This document shows, in pieces, positions 1 to 9,527 of a stretch of DNA of 64,000 nucleotides; position 1 is the first letter of the stretch, and each line of letters starts with the position of its first letter. A model generated the notes under the pieces. That model searched no databases. It was not told where the DNA came from and saw only the letters and a program-made list of their open reading frames with translations. A program made the translations under genes and the position numbers. Origin of the DNA: Gammaproteobacteria bacterium (lineage in GTDB: Bacteria > Pseudomonadota > Gammaproteobacteria > 21-64-14); contig JALUXX010000011.1 of assembly GCA_027013145.1 (NCBI GenBank), positions 62,001-126,000 on the forward strand, written 5' to 3'.

Positions 1-1
1 A

Positions 2-982
2 GGTACCGATCCCAACTCCGGGGCGCATATCAGCTCCATGATCGGTGGCTACCTGACCTTGGCCCGGGCGCTGCAGCCGGTTGGAGCGCTGATGTTGATC
101 TATCTTTTCCTGGATCGCCGTACACGCAGCGGGAAGATCCTGGCTGCCTTGCTCGCGATCATGGTGTTGGATATCGCACTTGGTTTTTTCGGTGGCGGTG
201 CCAAGCATATCGCGCTGGAAGTGCCGATACTGTTCCTGCTCAGCTTCACGCTTCTGCGGGAACGGATTCCCGTAGTCGCATTGTCCGTTTTTGTCATAGG
301 CGCTGCCGTCCTGTTCAACGTATTCGGAAACTACCGGGCTTCGCTCGCCCTCCATGCCGAAAGCCGCTCCGCCGCCTTTTCGCGGATCGCGAGCGGAAAA
401 GCCAGCCTACTGCAGAAACATGTCCCGCTGGGCGAACGGGTCTCGGACGGACTGGAGTATTTTATCTCGAGAATATCACAGCGGTGGGTGATCGATCTGG
501 TTGTCGCCCGCACCGGAAGAGATGGAACTCGATTCCAGGACGGTTCCACACTGGCGCCACTCTTCTATATTTTCGTCCCGCGCTGGGTGGCACCGGACAA
601 GCCCAACAATGTAACCGGACAATTGTTCAACCGCACCTTCTCGATTACTACGGCCAACACGTTCATCGCCGTCACCAACCTTGGTGATCTTTACTGGAAT
701 TTCGGGTGGCCGGGCGTACTTTTCGGCATGACCATTATTGGCGCATTTCTTGCTTGGGCCGCAACCAAATTTCGCTTGGACCGGAATCCAACGCTACCGA
801 AGTTTCTGTTCCTCATGGTGACGATTCTTCTTCTCGTCTTGAAATTTGAAGGCGGCATTGCGCTGATCTATACCATGTGGGCTCGTGTTGCTGTGTTCCT
901 GCTGCTGCTCCATGCTGCTATGCCGAAGGCTCGCCGTAGCAGGACGGTAGGACCTCCAGCAGCGGATGCCGGCAGCGAATGA
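2..982 (+). CDS. O-antigen/exopolysaccharide polymerase, Wzy-like (5' partial)
   Basis: Integral membrane protein that probably polymerises polysaccharide repeat units in the periplasm. The reading frame is open to the left edge, twelve codons before the first ATG at 38, so the N-terminus lies outside the window. Several hydrophobic segments are visible (for example LTLARALQPVGALMLIYLFL and FLFLMVTILLLVLKF). A soluble loop carries the signature FIFVPRWVAPDKPNN, which resembles the F-x-P-R-x-x-W-P-D-K-P loop of Wzy/EpsG-type polymerases. It is the only gene of the cluster here on the plus strand and converges on the minus-strand glycan genes. The family is assigned from topology and the loop motif; the substrate is unknown. 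Confidence 0.7.
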   Translation, partial: GTDPNSGAHISSMIGGYLTLARALQPVGALMLIYLFLDRRTRSGKILAALLAIMVLDIALGFFGGGAKHIALEVPILFLLSFTLLRERIPVVALSVFVIGAAVLFNVFGNYRASLALHAESRSAAFSRIASGKASLLQKHVPLGERVSDGLEYFISRISQRWVIDLVVARTGRDGTRFQDGSTLAPLFYIFVPRWVAPDKPNNVTGQLFNRTFSITTANTFIAVTNLGDLYWNFGWPGVLFGMTIIGAFLAWAATKFRLDRNPTLPKFLFLMVTILLLVLKFEGGIALIYTMWARVAVFLLLLHAAMPKARRSRTVGPPAADAGSE

Positions 983-1134
983 TCCGGGATCGACGCGCAG
1001 ATAGCCCGCTTTACCGGGCATAGTGTTTGCGGACTGATCTCGCCGCTTTCTACCGTCACCCTGGTCACGCGTAGACACGGCATGGCTGCAGCCGTACCAC
1101 ATTTCCACGTCACGGAGTAGGTTGGAGGTAGCTT

Positions 1135-1803
1135 CTAACAGGTCGGGGGCGAATCACCCGGCTTTTCCGCCTCAACATAGACACTTTCCGAACTCCTCTC
1201 GCTAAGGTTAAGTGGCTCGTGAGCCCGGATTCGCGTTTGCCCGGCCGGCATTGCCTGGACTTCCACGAACCCGATCTTCAGCAATAGGCGGGACAGGGAC
1301 CTGCCATCGTACATCCATTGGTGATTCCGTGCGCCGACGAGCATGCGCTGCAGGCGCTGTGCCACCGATCTGGGTCGCGGCACGCAGAGAAGGGTGGACT
1401 CTATGAACGCGTCAGCGTCGCCCGATTCTTTATACCGTTCAACATGGATCCTGATATCGGGCACGACCACCCTGAAGATTCCGCCCGGCCGCAGTACGCG
1501 GAACACCTCTCGGAGGAAGTTTTCTGCATCGCGCCGGTCGAGGTGCTCCAACATATGGGAGCTGTAGAGGACATCGACGGCCCCATCTCCTACCGGGATA
1601 CGCCTAGTGGCATCCGCATGATCTATTTTATGTTTTCTCGCGAAACAAATGAACTCATACTGTGCGGCACCAATTATTCCTAAAGCGTGCAGAAGCTGCG
1701 GCAGCGCGGGAATCTTCGAAAGTCTAAGGCTTGGGGAATTGTCAAGATTCATCCAGCCGGGAGTCGGACTTTGCCCGCAACCAACATTGATCCGTATCGC
1801 CAT
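1135..1803 (-). CDS. SAM-dependent methyltransferase, class I
   Basis: Predicted 222-residue soluble methyltransferase. The protein opens almost directly with the SAM-binding motif I (INVGCGQSPTPGWMNLD, residues 4-21). The stretch around residues 83-110 (VDVLYSSHMLEHL...FRVLRPGGIFRVVVPDI) is typical of class I methyltransferases in surface-polysaccharide clusters. The likely job is O-methylation of a sugar or a glycan-linked group, judged from its position between a Wzy-like gene and glycosyltransferase genes. It is on the same strand as the glycan genes but separated from the next one by about 600 bp. The acceptor cannot be told from sequence. Confidence 0.75.
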   Translation of the reverse strand: MAIRINVGCGQSPTPGWMNLDNSPSLRLSKIPALPQLLHALGIIGAAQYEFICFARKHKIDHADATRRIPVGDGAVDVLYSSHMLEHLDRRDAENFLREVFRVLRPGGIFRVVVPDIRIHVERYKESGDADAFIESTLLCVPRPRSVAQRLQRMLVGARNHQWMYDGRSLSRLLLKIGFVEVQAMPAGQTRIRAHEPLNLSERSSESVYVEAEKPGDSPPTC

Positions 1804-2398
1804 GATCTAGTCGCCCCCAAAAACCAGCGTTTGGAACCTATCCCAAGGTCACTTTGCACCCGGGAAATCATACAATTGCGACTAAGCGATGGACAGTATA
1901 GCCGCATCGGGGACCACATTCCGGAGGAACGCCTTCGCCCCGATCCCGCGAGCCGCACGTTGACGACCCGTCCCAAGATTCTCGAGTCCGTTGTCCGCAT
2001 TCTCGATACGGGTGCTCGGTGACACGTGCCGCTGCCGTGCCATTCGAACCACAAATCGGTTCATCGCCGATTGCAGCACTTCTGTCGCCAATGAAGTTCT
2101 GCGCGCTGTAATGACAGCTCTTTCCTGCGGGCTGAGCGAGGTAGGTGTGCTCGACGAATCGGCGTGGTCCACGACGTCACGTTTGCGCTCGAAAAACGAT
2201 AGGTCCAAGGCGGACGGCATCCAGCCGAACCTATATCGCCCACAACGTCCGGCATGAATAGTATCAGTCCGCCGGAAGCGCGGCTTTCAGCAGATACGAA
2301 GGTCATGGCTATGTGAGAAGGGCGATTACCTCTCACCAAGGCGATCTTTTCAAAGGGGGTCGGCCTGCGAACTGGCGACTGCGAAGTCGGCTGGTCCG
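1804..2398 (-). other. Gap in glycan cluster, possible remnant gene
   Basis: About 595 bp with no convincing intact gene. On the minus strand, 2220-1882 could encode 112 residues ending in a run (GIGAKAFLRNVVPDAAI) that resembles the hexapeptide-repeat turns of left-handed beta-helix acyltransferases. The rest of that frame has no family likeness, and the neighbouring frames carry other fragments. The simplest reading is a decayed acyltransferase in the polysaccharide cluster, but chance is not excluded. Confidence 0.2.
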
Positions 2399-3652
2399 TT
2401 ACCTAGTCCGCATGGCCTTGCTTGCGCTCACGGAAACTTCCACCAGCACGTCGAGCATGGTCGCCGCCAGCTTGGTTCTATCGTATCTCGGCGCCGCCCT
2501 GATACAGTTGGCCTTCAGCTTCTCATATAGCGAGGTATCCGTACGTAGTCGTGCGACTTCCTTCGCCAAAGCGGTACTGTCCTCCGGCTCAAACGCGATT
2601 CCGACCCCTTCCCGTTCCACCAATGCCGCTGACTCCCCAGCCACTCCGTGCAGAACGGGTATACCCATCCCCATGCTTTCAAATAGTTTGGAAGGGATCA
2701 CACTCGAAAACAGTGGAGTTTTCTTCAAATGTATGATTGCCAAATCCAGGATGGACCAGTATCGGGTTACCTCCGCCTTGGGGACCGAGTCGACGAAGAC
2801 GACGTTGTCCAGGCCCATATCGGCCGCCCTACGCATAAGCGCGACCTTGCTGGCGCCGTCGCCGAGAAGCACGATGCGATAGACGTCGCCCTCCGGTCGC
2901 TGCCGAAGCTTGGCGGCTGCATCGAGAACGGTCTCCAGGGCATGGGCCATCCCATGGGTTCCGATGTATCCTGCAACAAACTTCCCCTCTAGGCCCAACG
3001 CGCGTTTTAGCTCCGCGTCCGGTTTCCGAGGCTTGAATACGCGGAGGTCCACCCCATTTATGATGACGTGGATCTTGTCCGAAGCTATGCCACGGCCGAT
3101 CAAATTCCGCCGGAACGAATGGGTAACAGAGACCACGGCCGCCGCTTTTCGGTATAGCAAGACTTCCAATTTCTCCAAGAGGCGGAGCAGCATGGAATCA
3201 CTCATTGCCCCCACGGCTTTGATGGACTCCGGCCAAAGATCGCGCAACTCAAAGACATACGGGATCCGTTTGTACCGGCTCACGACGTAGGCGGCACATG
3301 CGGTGAAAAATTGTGGTGATGTTCCAACGACTACATCGACTTTACGGACGAACGGGCTTGCGAGGATTGCAGAAAACATGAAGCTTAGGTAATCCAGGAT
3401 CCGTTTTGCGAGACCTTCGTTCGACACGATATAGGTCCATACACGGATCACGCGTATGCCGTCACGCTCTTCCGTCTGCCATAGCTTGTTCCGGTACCCG
3501 TCGAAGAGCTTTCCCTTCGGGAAATTGGGCGCGCAGGTGATGACCGTCACCTGATGCCCGGCCGCCACCCACGCACGGCAGTGCTCGAAAGTTCGCGACG
3601 CGGGCGCATTGACTTCCGGGGGGAAGTTATCGGTCAGAAACAGGATGTGCAT
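2399..3652 (-). CDS. Glycosyltransferase family 4, WbuB-like
   Basis: Cytoplasmic GT-B fold glycosyltransferase that would add a sugar to a lipid-linked oligosaccharide. The start is placed at 3652 because MHILFLTDNFPPE is the canonical N-terminal beta-strand of the family; a longer frame begins at 3760 but adds 36 residues with no family likeness. The GT4 C-terminal half is clear: GYIGTHGMAHALETVLDAA, then SSVIPSKLFESMGMGIPVL with the donor-binding E. The RNKLWQTEERDGIRVIRVWTY region matches WbuB-type enzymes, of which WbuB is an L-fucosamine transferase, but the sugar here is not known. It overlaps the end of the upstream heparinase-like gene by 26 bp, which indicates translational coupling. 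Confidence 0.82.
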   Translation of the reverse strand: MHILFLTDNFPPEVNAPASRTFEHCRAWVAAGHQVTVITCAPNFPKGKLFDGYRNKLWQTEERDGIRVIRVWTYIVSNEGLAKRILDYLSFMFSAILASPFVRKVDVVVGTSPQFFTACAAYVVSRYKRIPYVFELRDLWPESIKAVGAMSDSMLLRLLEKLEVLLYRKAAAVVSVTHSFRRNLIGRGIASDKIHVIINGVDLRVFKPRKPDAELKRALGLEGKFVAGYIGTHGMAHALETVLDAAAKLRQRPEGDVYRIVLLGDGASKVALMRRAADMGLDNVVFVDSVPKAEVTRYWSILDLAIIHLKKTPLFSSVIPSKLFESMGMGIPVLHGVAGESAALVEREGVGIAFEPEDSTALAKEVARLRTDTSLYEKLKANCIRAAPRYDRTKLAATMLDVLVEVSVSASKAMRTR

Positions 3653-5315
3653 CCAACGCCCACAGGATGTGTATTTCGCTTGTCTGATTTTGAAGCCCAA
3701 CTTGTAGGCACCGGCTTGGTATGTCCACGCCAAATTCCGGATGGTAGCTACTTTCAACAAGCTCGGGCGAGCCCTGTTTCACGTCGACTCGGGCGATCAC
3801 GGCATCTCGCTGCTGAACCACCGCTGCCTTTCCTTTCAGGTTGATGGCTACGCTTGGATGGAAATGGTAATGCGCCACGGCATTGGCGCTAAGCCCGTCG
3901 ATCTCGTCGCGAATCGTGACCCCTCTCGGACCAAAACGCCATAAACGTCGATGCACGGGCTTCCCAGGTAGGCGCCGGTAACCATCGTGGGCACAGCAGA
4001 TTTCCGCGCCATCCTCGGTCACGCGGGTATCCCTTCCGAATGGGCGGGCCCGACGAGCAACTCTGAACGCCCCCCACACCTCAGAGGAATCCCGCCCATC
4101 GATCGCAACGGTGTTGTGGGCCGGTGTACCCCGCTGGCGCAACCGCTCAGGGCCCAATGCATACGTGGAACAACCGGAGTTCACGATAATTCTTTGGTTT
4201 GTATAGGACAGCTCAAAGGAGAGCGTGTCCGCATGGGCATGTCCAGGTAGGTAATCCGGCCCGACCTTAGCCAAGTCCAGAATTGCGACGCTTCCGGATA
4301 ACTCAACGCGTACGTAACCCGATGAGGCCAGATCGGTTAGCCTGCCGCCACCCGGCAACCGAACGGCCGCGATGTTCTCCGACAGCTCGGGATTTACTCC
4401 TAGTCGTTGGGCATACGCATACAATGCATCGTATTCCGGTGCTATCCCGAATGCGGCGTCGTTGAAGAACGCGATCTTTCCGTCCGGGTGGCACATGAGA
4501 CGCAGCCACTCCAGCATCCGAGCGGCAGTCCTTCTCCATCCCGGCACCCGATGCTGCGTTAGGCCATTCTGGGCAGATCCTGCGAGGTTGATCAGGTCCA
4601 GTAGGTCCTCAAGAATGATCGCGTGGTACATCGGGCTGCGTTCGAAGTGCCCTCCATCACTTAGAATTTGCTCTCCAAGTTCGCGGTCCAGTAATGCGAG
4701 GCCCTTGCTAAGCCAGCGATCCGCCTCCTTGCCCTCGAAATACATACCGGCAAACACCAGCGCCTTGGCATTAGCCAATAGGTGGTTTCCGAGCAGGTGG
4801 CGCTCCAGCCGCACGGCGAGCCACCGTGCCTGTACGGCGAGGCTCGCAGCGACTCCCGGCTCGAGGGCGTTCCCGGCAAGTGCCCACTTGATCCAGTTAA
4901 CGATGCGTAATGACGTTGGATACGGTTCCCACCCATTGCCGTGGGCCGGTGGATTTTCGCGCACCCAACGCTGCAATAGATCGCGGTGCCATTCACGCCG
5001 TTGGGCTGCTTCCGCGGCATTCAGGTCATCAAAATAGTGGAGGTTGTAGATCCAGAGCTTTTCAGGCTCGGAGGCATTCCAATCAGCGGGACCATGGAGA
5101 TTGCCTGCACGATTCAGAAAAACAAATGCGTTTGCCCCCGTCATCGTGGGCTGGCGGGCCACAACGGGCTGCCACCTGCCTCGCCGCTTGCGTAACGTTG
5201 GAGCTGAATTTCGGTCAGGAACGGGCACATAGACGCGAAACCATATCCGCCAAAAGAGCTGGCCGGGGCGGAGATACCGCAGGGTATGGTAGTATCTCCA
5301 AAATCGTGATGTCAT
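3627..5315 (-). CDS. Heparinase II/III family protein
   Basis: 562-residue protein with an (alpha/alpha)-toroid N-terminal domain and a heparinase II/III-type C-terminal beta-sandwich. Diagnostic stretches are GNHLLANAKAL and DGGHFERSPMYHAIILEDLL in the first domain, and PGHAHADTLSFELS, carrying the conserved His residues, in the second. Proteins of this family are constant members of PEP-CTERM-associated exopolysaccharide clusters, where they are thought to cut uronate-containing glycan by beta-elimination. No clear signal peptide is visible, so its location is uncertain. It sits 43 bp downstream of the bi-domain oxidoreductase gene and overlaps the GT4 gene that follows. Confidence 0.85.
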   Translation of the reverse strand: MTSRFWRYYHTLRYLRPGQLFWRIWFRVYVPVPDRNSAPTLRKRRGRWQPVVARQPTMTGANAFVFLNRAGNLHGPADWNASEPEKLWIYNLHYFDDLNAAEAAQRREWHRDLLQRWVRENPPAHGNGWEPYPTSLRIVNWIKWALAGNALEPGVAASLAVQARWLAVRLERHLLGNHLLANAKALVFAGMYFEGKEADRWLSKGLALLDRELGEQILSDGGHFERSPMYHAIILEDLLDLINLAGSAQNGLTQHRVPGWRRTAARMLEWLRLMCHPDGKIAFFNDAAFGIAPEYDALYAYAQRLGVNPELSENIAAVRLPGGGRLTDLASSGYVRVELSGSVAILDLAKVGPDYLPGHAHADTLSFELSYTNQRIIVNSGCSTYALGPERLRQRGTPAHNTVAIDGRDSSEVWGAFRVARRARPFGRDTRVTEDGAEICCAHDGYRRLPGKPVHRRLWRFGPRGVTIRDEIDGLSANAVAHYHFHPSVAINLKGKAAVVQQRDAVIARVDVKQGSPELVESSYHPEFGVDIPSRCLQVGLQNQTSEIHILWALDAHPVSDR

Positions 5316-5358
5316 GGCCCCATGCCGAGACGACCCTTAACCACTGGGCGGACTATCC

Positions 5359-7524
5359 TCAACGACTGCTCTCCACTGATACCGCGATCTGGCCACCAGA
5401 TGGCGGACATTTTGCGGCGGCGATGCTGATCCGGCTCACCTCGTCCAACTCATCGAACGGGATGGGCGGCCCGTAACCGAGACGCACCGCGTCTACGAAA
5501 GCCGCAACGCACGCTATTTGCCCTTTATCCTGCCGCCAAAGATTCATCTTGGTAAATCCCGGCCAGCCAAATCCAGCGAGTCTGCGAAAATTGTCGAGTT
5601 GCAGTATTCGGCCATCGGTAAACACCTCCAGCCGTTCCTTGGGAAAAGATTTATTCCCGTTCGCGAAATAGTTGATGGTGCCGATCGATCCGTCAGTGAA
5701 CGACAATTGCAGACTGACCGTATCCCCCACCGGGTCGCCCATCGTTGCTTTGGAGTACCCCTTTATGGGGTTACCCGCCAGAAAACGCAGGAGGTCAATG
5801 AAATGGCAGACTTCGCCGACGATACGTCCCCCTCCAATATCCGGATCCTGGGTCCAGTGCTCTGCGGGAATGAACCCTGCGTTGACCGTCAGGACGAAAC
5901 TTTTGGGACTATGCACCGTATCCAATAGCTGCTTGATCCTTACGATTTGAGGTGCGAAACGGCGGTTGAACCCGACCATCAGGAGACGCTCTGCCCGTTC
6001 CGACGTTACCGACCTGATTTCAGACAACTCATCCAATGACAGGCAAAGCGGCTTTTCAACGAACACGTGTTTGCCGGCGCGAATGGCCTGCAACACAAAG
6101 CGGGCATGCGAATCATGCCGCGTGGTGATTACGATAACGTTTACCTCGTCGTTAGCGATCAGGCTTTCAGTGTCGGTCGTGGTCTCTTCGAAGCCATACT
6201 TCCTTCCGGCATGCACTCCGCTCACGCCGGTTTTGGAGGCAATGCTGTACAAGCGGACGCCCGCTTGTCTGAAGGCCGGGATAAGTACGGAGGTCGCGTA
6301 GTTCCCAGAACCCACAAACGCCACCGAAAGGTCGGGCGTGGCCTCCCGGCCCACGGGAGTGGGTTGCGAAAACAGCCGGACCGTGTGTCCGCCGGCCTTT
6401 GGGCTAGACTCCGCGTCAACTGGGTATTCCAGAACGATACCTAGCGAGCGTTCCGACCCTCCGACGAGTTCATAGGCCTTGGCCGCGGCGTCTAGGCTAA
6501 AGCGATGGGAGATGAGGGGTTTTACGTCTAGACGCCCATCGGCGAGCATATCCAATACCGCGCCGAAATTTCGCTGCTCGGTCCAACGCACGAAGCCGAT
6601 GGGGTAATCGCATCCTTTTTCCTCGTAGCCCGGATCGTAGCGGCCCGGACCGTAGGAACAGGACACTTGGAACGTCAGTTCCTTCTCATAGAAGTCGGCT
6701 CGCGAGAGTTCAAGCCCGACGACTCCAATGAGTACAATTCGCCCACGCTTACGGGACATCAACGCGGCTTGGCGCACGGGCTCACTACTGTTGGTTGACG
6801 CTGTGATCACTACGGCGTCGATCCCGTGGCCCCGCGAAAACCGTGCCGCAGCGGACACTGGGTCTTCCCCCTTTGAAAGATCCACCACCTCCGCACCAAA
6901 CCGTTGCGCCAGCGCCAACCGCTCGGGGTCAAGGTCGATGCCGAGCACACGGCAACCATTCGCTCTCAACAGTTGGACCGCAACCAGTCCGATCAGCCCG
7001 AGGCCGGTAACAGCGACGGCTTCGCCAAGCGTGGGTTGAATCAAACGTATGCCCTGCAACGCGATCGCGCCAATTACCGTAAACGCTGCCTCCTCGTCGC
7101 TTACCGATTCCGGTATCTTTGCACAGAGATTCTTTGGGACACTGACGACCTCCGCATGCCGCCCGTTGGAAATCACTCGATCATTCGGTTCGAATCCCGA
7201 CACTCCAGCCCCGACTTCAATCACCCGTCCGACGTTGCAATATCCAAGGGGTAATGGCTGGTCGAGTTTATTGCGCACTGCAGCCAGGGTAGGGAACAGT
7301 CCGTCGCTCTTGATCTTATCCAGGACCATCTTCACCTTGTCCGGCTGCTGGCGCGCTTTCTGAATTAAATTGGCCTTTCCAAAATCCACCAACATCCGTT
7401 CCGTTCCAGCCGAGACCAACGACCTGGAAGTGCGGATCAGCAGGCACCCAGATACGACTCGCGGGGTTGGCACTTCAGCGAGTTCGGTTCGACCGTCCTT
7501 CAAGTTTTGTAGAATCTGTTTCAT
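5359..7524 (-). CDS. Bi-domain oxidoreductase (MDR + Gfo/Idh/MocA fusion)
   Basis: 721-residue fusion of two NAD(P)-binding enzymes. Residues about 1-370 are a medium-chain dehydrogenase/zinc-type alcohol dehydrogenase-like domain with GroES-like N-terminus and a Rossmann motif (VTGLGLIGLVAVQLL). Residues about 400-721 are a Gfo/Idh/MocA domain opening with AFVGSGNYATSVLIPAF and carrying the catalytic EKP motif (VFVEKPLCLS). This fusion is a known companion of heparinase-like genes in polysaccharide clusters; the likely role is making or epimerising an unusual nucleotide sugar. Substrate unknown. The next gene upstream carries a reduced version of the same architecture. Confidence 0.85.
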   Translation of the reverse strand: MKQILQNLKDGRTELAEVPTPRVVSGCLLIRTSRSLVSAGTERMLVDFGKANLIQKARQQPDKVKMVLDKIKSDGLFPTLAAVRNKLDQPLPLGYCNVGRVIEVGAGVSGFEPNDRVISNGRHAEVVSVPKNLCAKIPESVSDEEAAFTVIGAIALQGIRLIQPTLGEAVAVTGLGLIGLVAVQLLRANGCRVLGIDLDPERLALAQRFGAEVVDLSKGEDPVSAAARFSRGHGIDAVVITASTNSSEPVRQAALMSRKRGRIVLIGVVGLELSRADFYEKELTFQVSCSYGPGRYDPGYEEKGCDYPIGFVRWTEQRNFGAVLDMLADGRLDVKPLISHRFSLDAAAKAYELVGGSERSLGIVLEYPVDAESSPKAGGHTVRLFSQPTPVGREATPDLSVAFVGSGNYATSVLIPAFRQAGVRLYSIASKTGVSGVHAGRKYGFEETTTDTESLIANDEVNVIVITTRHDSHARFVLQAIRAGKHVFVEKPLCLSLDELSEIRSVTSERAERLLMVGFNRRFAPQIVRIKQLLDTVHSPKSFVLTVNAGFIPAEHWTQDPDIGGGRIVGEVCHFIDLLRFLAGNPIKGYSKATMGDPVGDTVSLQLSFTDGSIGTINYFANGNKSFPKERLEVFTDGRILQLDNFRRLAGFGWPGFTKMNLWRQDKGQIACVAAFVDAVRLGYGPPIPFDELDEVSRISIAAAKCPPSGGQIAVSVESSR

Positions 7525-7645
7525 ATGCTTCTCTGTTTTTGGACTCCGCGGAACCTATACCGTCCCGATTAGAATTGCCCCCCGTTCGATGACCACCGGA
7601 CCCTACAACGTACGCCTCCGGCGCCATCGCTTCTAATGACGGTGC

Positions 7646-9232
7646 TTAATGTGATGTGTGCTTCCGTCGCAGATCATCTTCGATTAAGAGCATTAGCTTG
7701 GTTGAATATAACGTATCGAGATCATCTCCGGATTTTCCCTCGACTATTCGCTCACAAATCGTTCTGTACATTCTCCGGTACGCCGACATCGGGTTCTCTC
7801 GGCGTCTGCGCAACACTTTGACGGCATTCTCCGCCTCATAATAGGTGGCATCGGTCAGACGTACGGTAACGCTTCCAGCGCGTAGCTCGATCACGTCGCG
7901 CACTCCCAAGCGCGCACTTCCGGTGTCGGTCAGACTCATTACCAGTTTCGCGCCGTTATCCAGCTTCACGAAGACGGCGACATCGGTCCCCGATGCGGTC
8001 CAAACACCCGCGTCAACAACTTGGCAGTAGTGGTTCATGAAAAGGAAATAGTCGAGCCAATGACACCCATTCGAAATAATGCGGCTGCCGGAATTCGGCC
8101 AGTTGTACCAATGCAGGGATGGAAGCGGGATTTCAAAAACGATGGAATGCATATCCACGGGTTCGCCGGCGGCGGTGCCCAAATCAGCTCGCGCCCAGTC
8201 GTTGAGCCTGGAATAGCGCTTGTGAAAGCATGTAAAAAGCCGCCGTTCTCCACCTGACTCAAGCGCCGTGCCCAGCGCCCTAAACTGCTCCCAGGAAGTG
8301 GCGAGTGGCTTCTCGACCACCGCATACGCCGAATCCCGCAACGCCCGGAGCGCCAACGCCGCATGGGTATGATGGTAGCCCGCTATAAACCAAGCGTCGT
8401 AGCGTTCGTCTTCTCTGGGTACAGGTGAGGTATCGAGAGCCACGCCCCATCCGCTTGCGGTGTGCAGTTGGGCGGGATCGACTTCGTGCACACAACGCAA
8501 ATCCAGGAGGCGCGAAACGGACGGAATAATCTGCGTCTTCGCGTAGTTGCCAAGCCCGAAGAGGACTGCGGAAGGGCGCCCCGACCGTCTGTGTCGGTCC
8601 GAAGCCGGCACACGATCAACAATCGATGCGATCGGTGTGGGCCAACTCGCGCCATTAGGTCGGTCCGGGTACGAATCCCGCACAAAATGCCGAAGCCCTT
8701 CCCATACTTTCTGCCGATCGACTGGTACACCGGAAAATGGTGACCAGCCCACGTAGGCCAGCAACTCAGCCGGAACTTCGTCCGTAGCCTTACGGGCAAC
8801 GTCATCAGCTCGGGGCCCCTCAACCGTGAACACAAAGTGCTCGTCGACGCAAATGTGCGGACTGGTTTCCGGATGGTTGGGGGCAAAAAATACTACGCGG
8901 CTACCGGGTTTCCATTCTGATGTAGTAGGCGCCTCAATGACAGTGCCGATCCCCACCGCTGCGACTTTTTGATTTCTGGCCTTTTCGGCAAGCCGTGACC
9001 GGATCTTTCTCCACGCGGAGACGGGCCCGACGCGCCGCAAATATTGCCATATCAGTCTGACACTGCGCGGCGGCTGGATAAACTGCCCTTCCACCCGGCA
9101 AATGACCTGCCATCCGTCAACCGCGATCCGGATGCCATGAAGTGGCTCTCGCCATTCGTCCAGTCCCGCGTGGGATGAATCTCGGGGCGACACTAACTTG
9201 TTTCTCCAAGATAAGCCGTGATACGCACCCAC
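7646..9232 (-). CDS. Gfo/Idh/MocA oxidoreductase with truncated GroES-like N-terminus
   Basis: 528 residues. The C-terminal two thirds are a Gfo/Idh/MocA oxidoreductase: Rossmann start SAVLFGLGNYAKTQIIPSV near residue 215, a GYHHTHAALALRAL helix and the EKP motif in VVEKPLATSW. The first 200 residues contain a GroES-like fragment (VGIGTVIEAP...WKPGSRVVFF) but no dehydrogenase Rossmann domain. It therefore looks like the neighbouring bi-domain enzyme with most of its alcohol-dehydrogenase half missing. It probably works with that enzyme on the same sugar. The 295 bp upstream (9233-9527) hold no gene I can support. Confidence 0.75.
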   Translation of the reverse strand: MGAYHGLSWRNKLVSPRDSSHAGLDEWREPLHGIRIAVDGWQVICRVEGQFIQPPRSVRLIWQYLRRVGPVSAWRKIRSRLAEKARNQKVAAVGIGTVIEAPTTSEWKPGSRVVFFAPNHPETSPHICVDEHFVFTVEGPRADDVARKATDEVPAELLAYVGWSPFSGVPVDRQKVWEGLRHFVRDSYPDRPNGASWPTPIASIVDRVPASDRHRRSGRPSAVLFGLGNYAKTQIIPSVSRLLDLRCVHEVDPAQLHTASGWGVALDTSPVPREDERYDAWFIAGYHHTHAALALRALRDSAYAVVEKPLATSWEQFRALGTALESGGERRLFTCFHKRYSRLNDWARADLGTAAGEPVDMHSIVFEIPLPSLHWYNWPNSGSRIISNGCHWLDYFLFMNHYCQVVDAGVWTASGTDVAVFVKLDNGAKLVMSLTDTGSARLGVRDVIELRAGSVTVRLTDATYYEAENAVKVLRRRRENPMSAYRRMYRTICERIVEGKSGDDLDTLYSTKLMLLIEDDLRRKHTSH

Positions 9233-9527
9233 TTTAGTGTCACTGTGCGCTGCTCGGGTCGTCGCTCGCTCACCGATGAATTTCCGCTCTGCGTCGTACT
9301 ATTGGCGGCCTTTGCGGAAGGCATCTGCCCATCCGAAACAGTACGTAGGAAAGGCCGTCAGTCCGACGGTAAGGGTGGGGAAGGCTTGGAAGGTCTGGCG
9401 GTTTTCGGGGTGCCAGGCCTGATTCCCTGTTCAAGTGACCTTCTGATATAGACGAGAGCCATGAGGCGCTCACGACAACACCAAAACGCTGGACCGAACG
9501 GACATCATCATCGGCGGGACTAACGAC

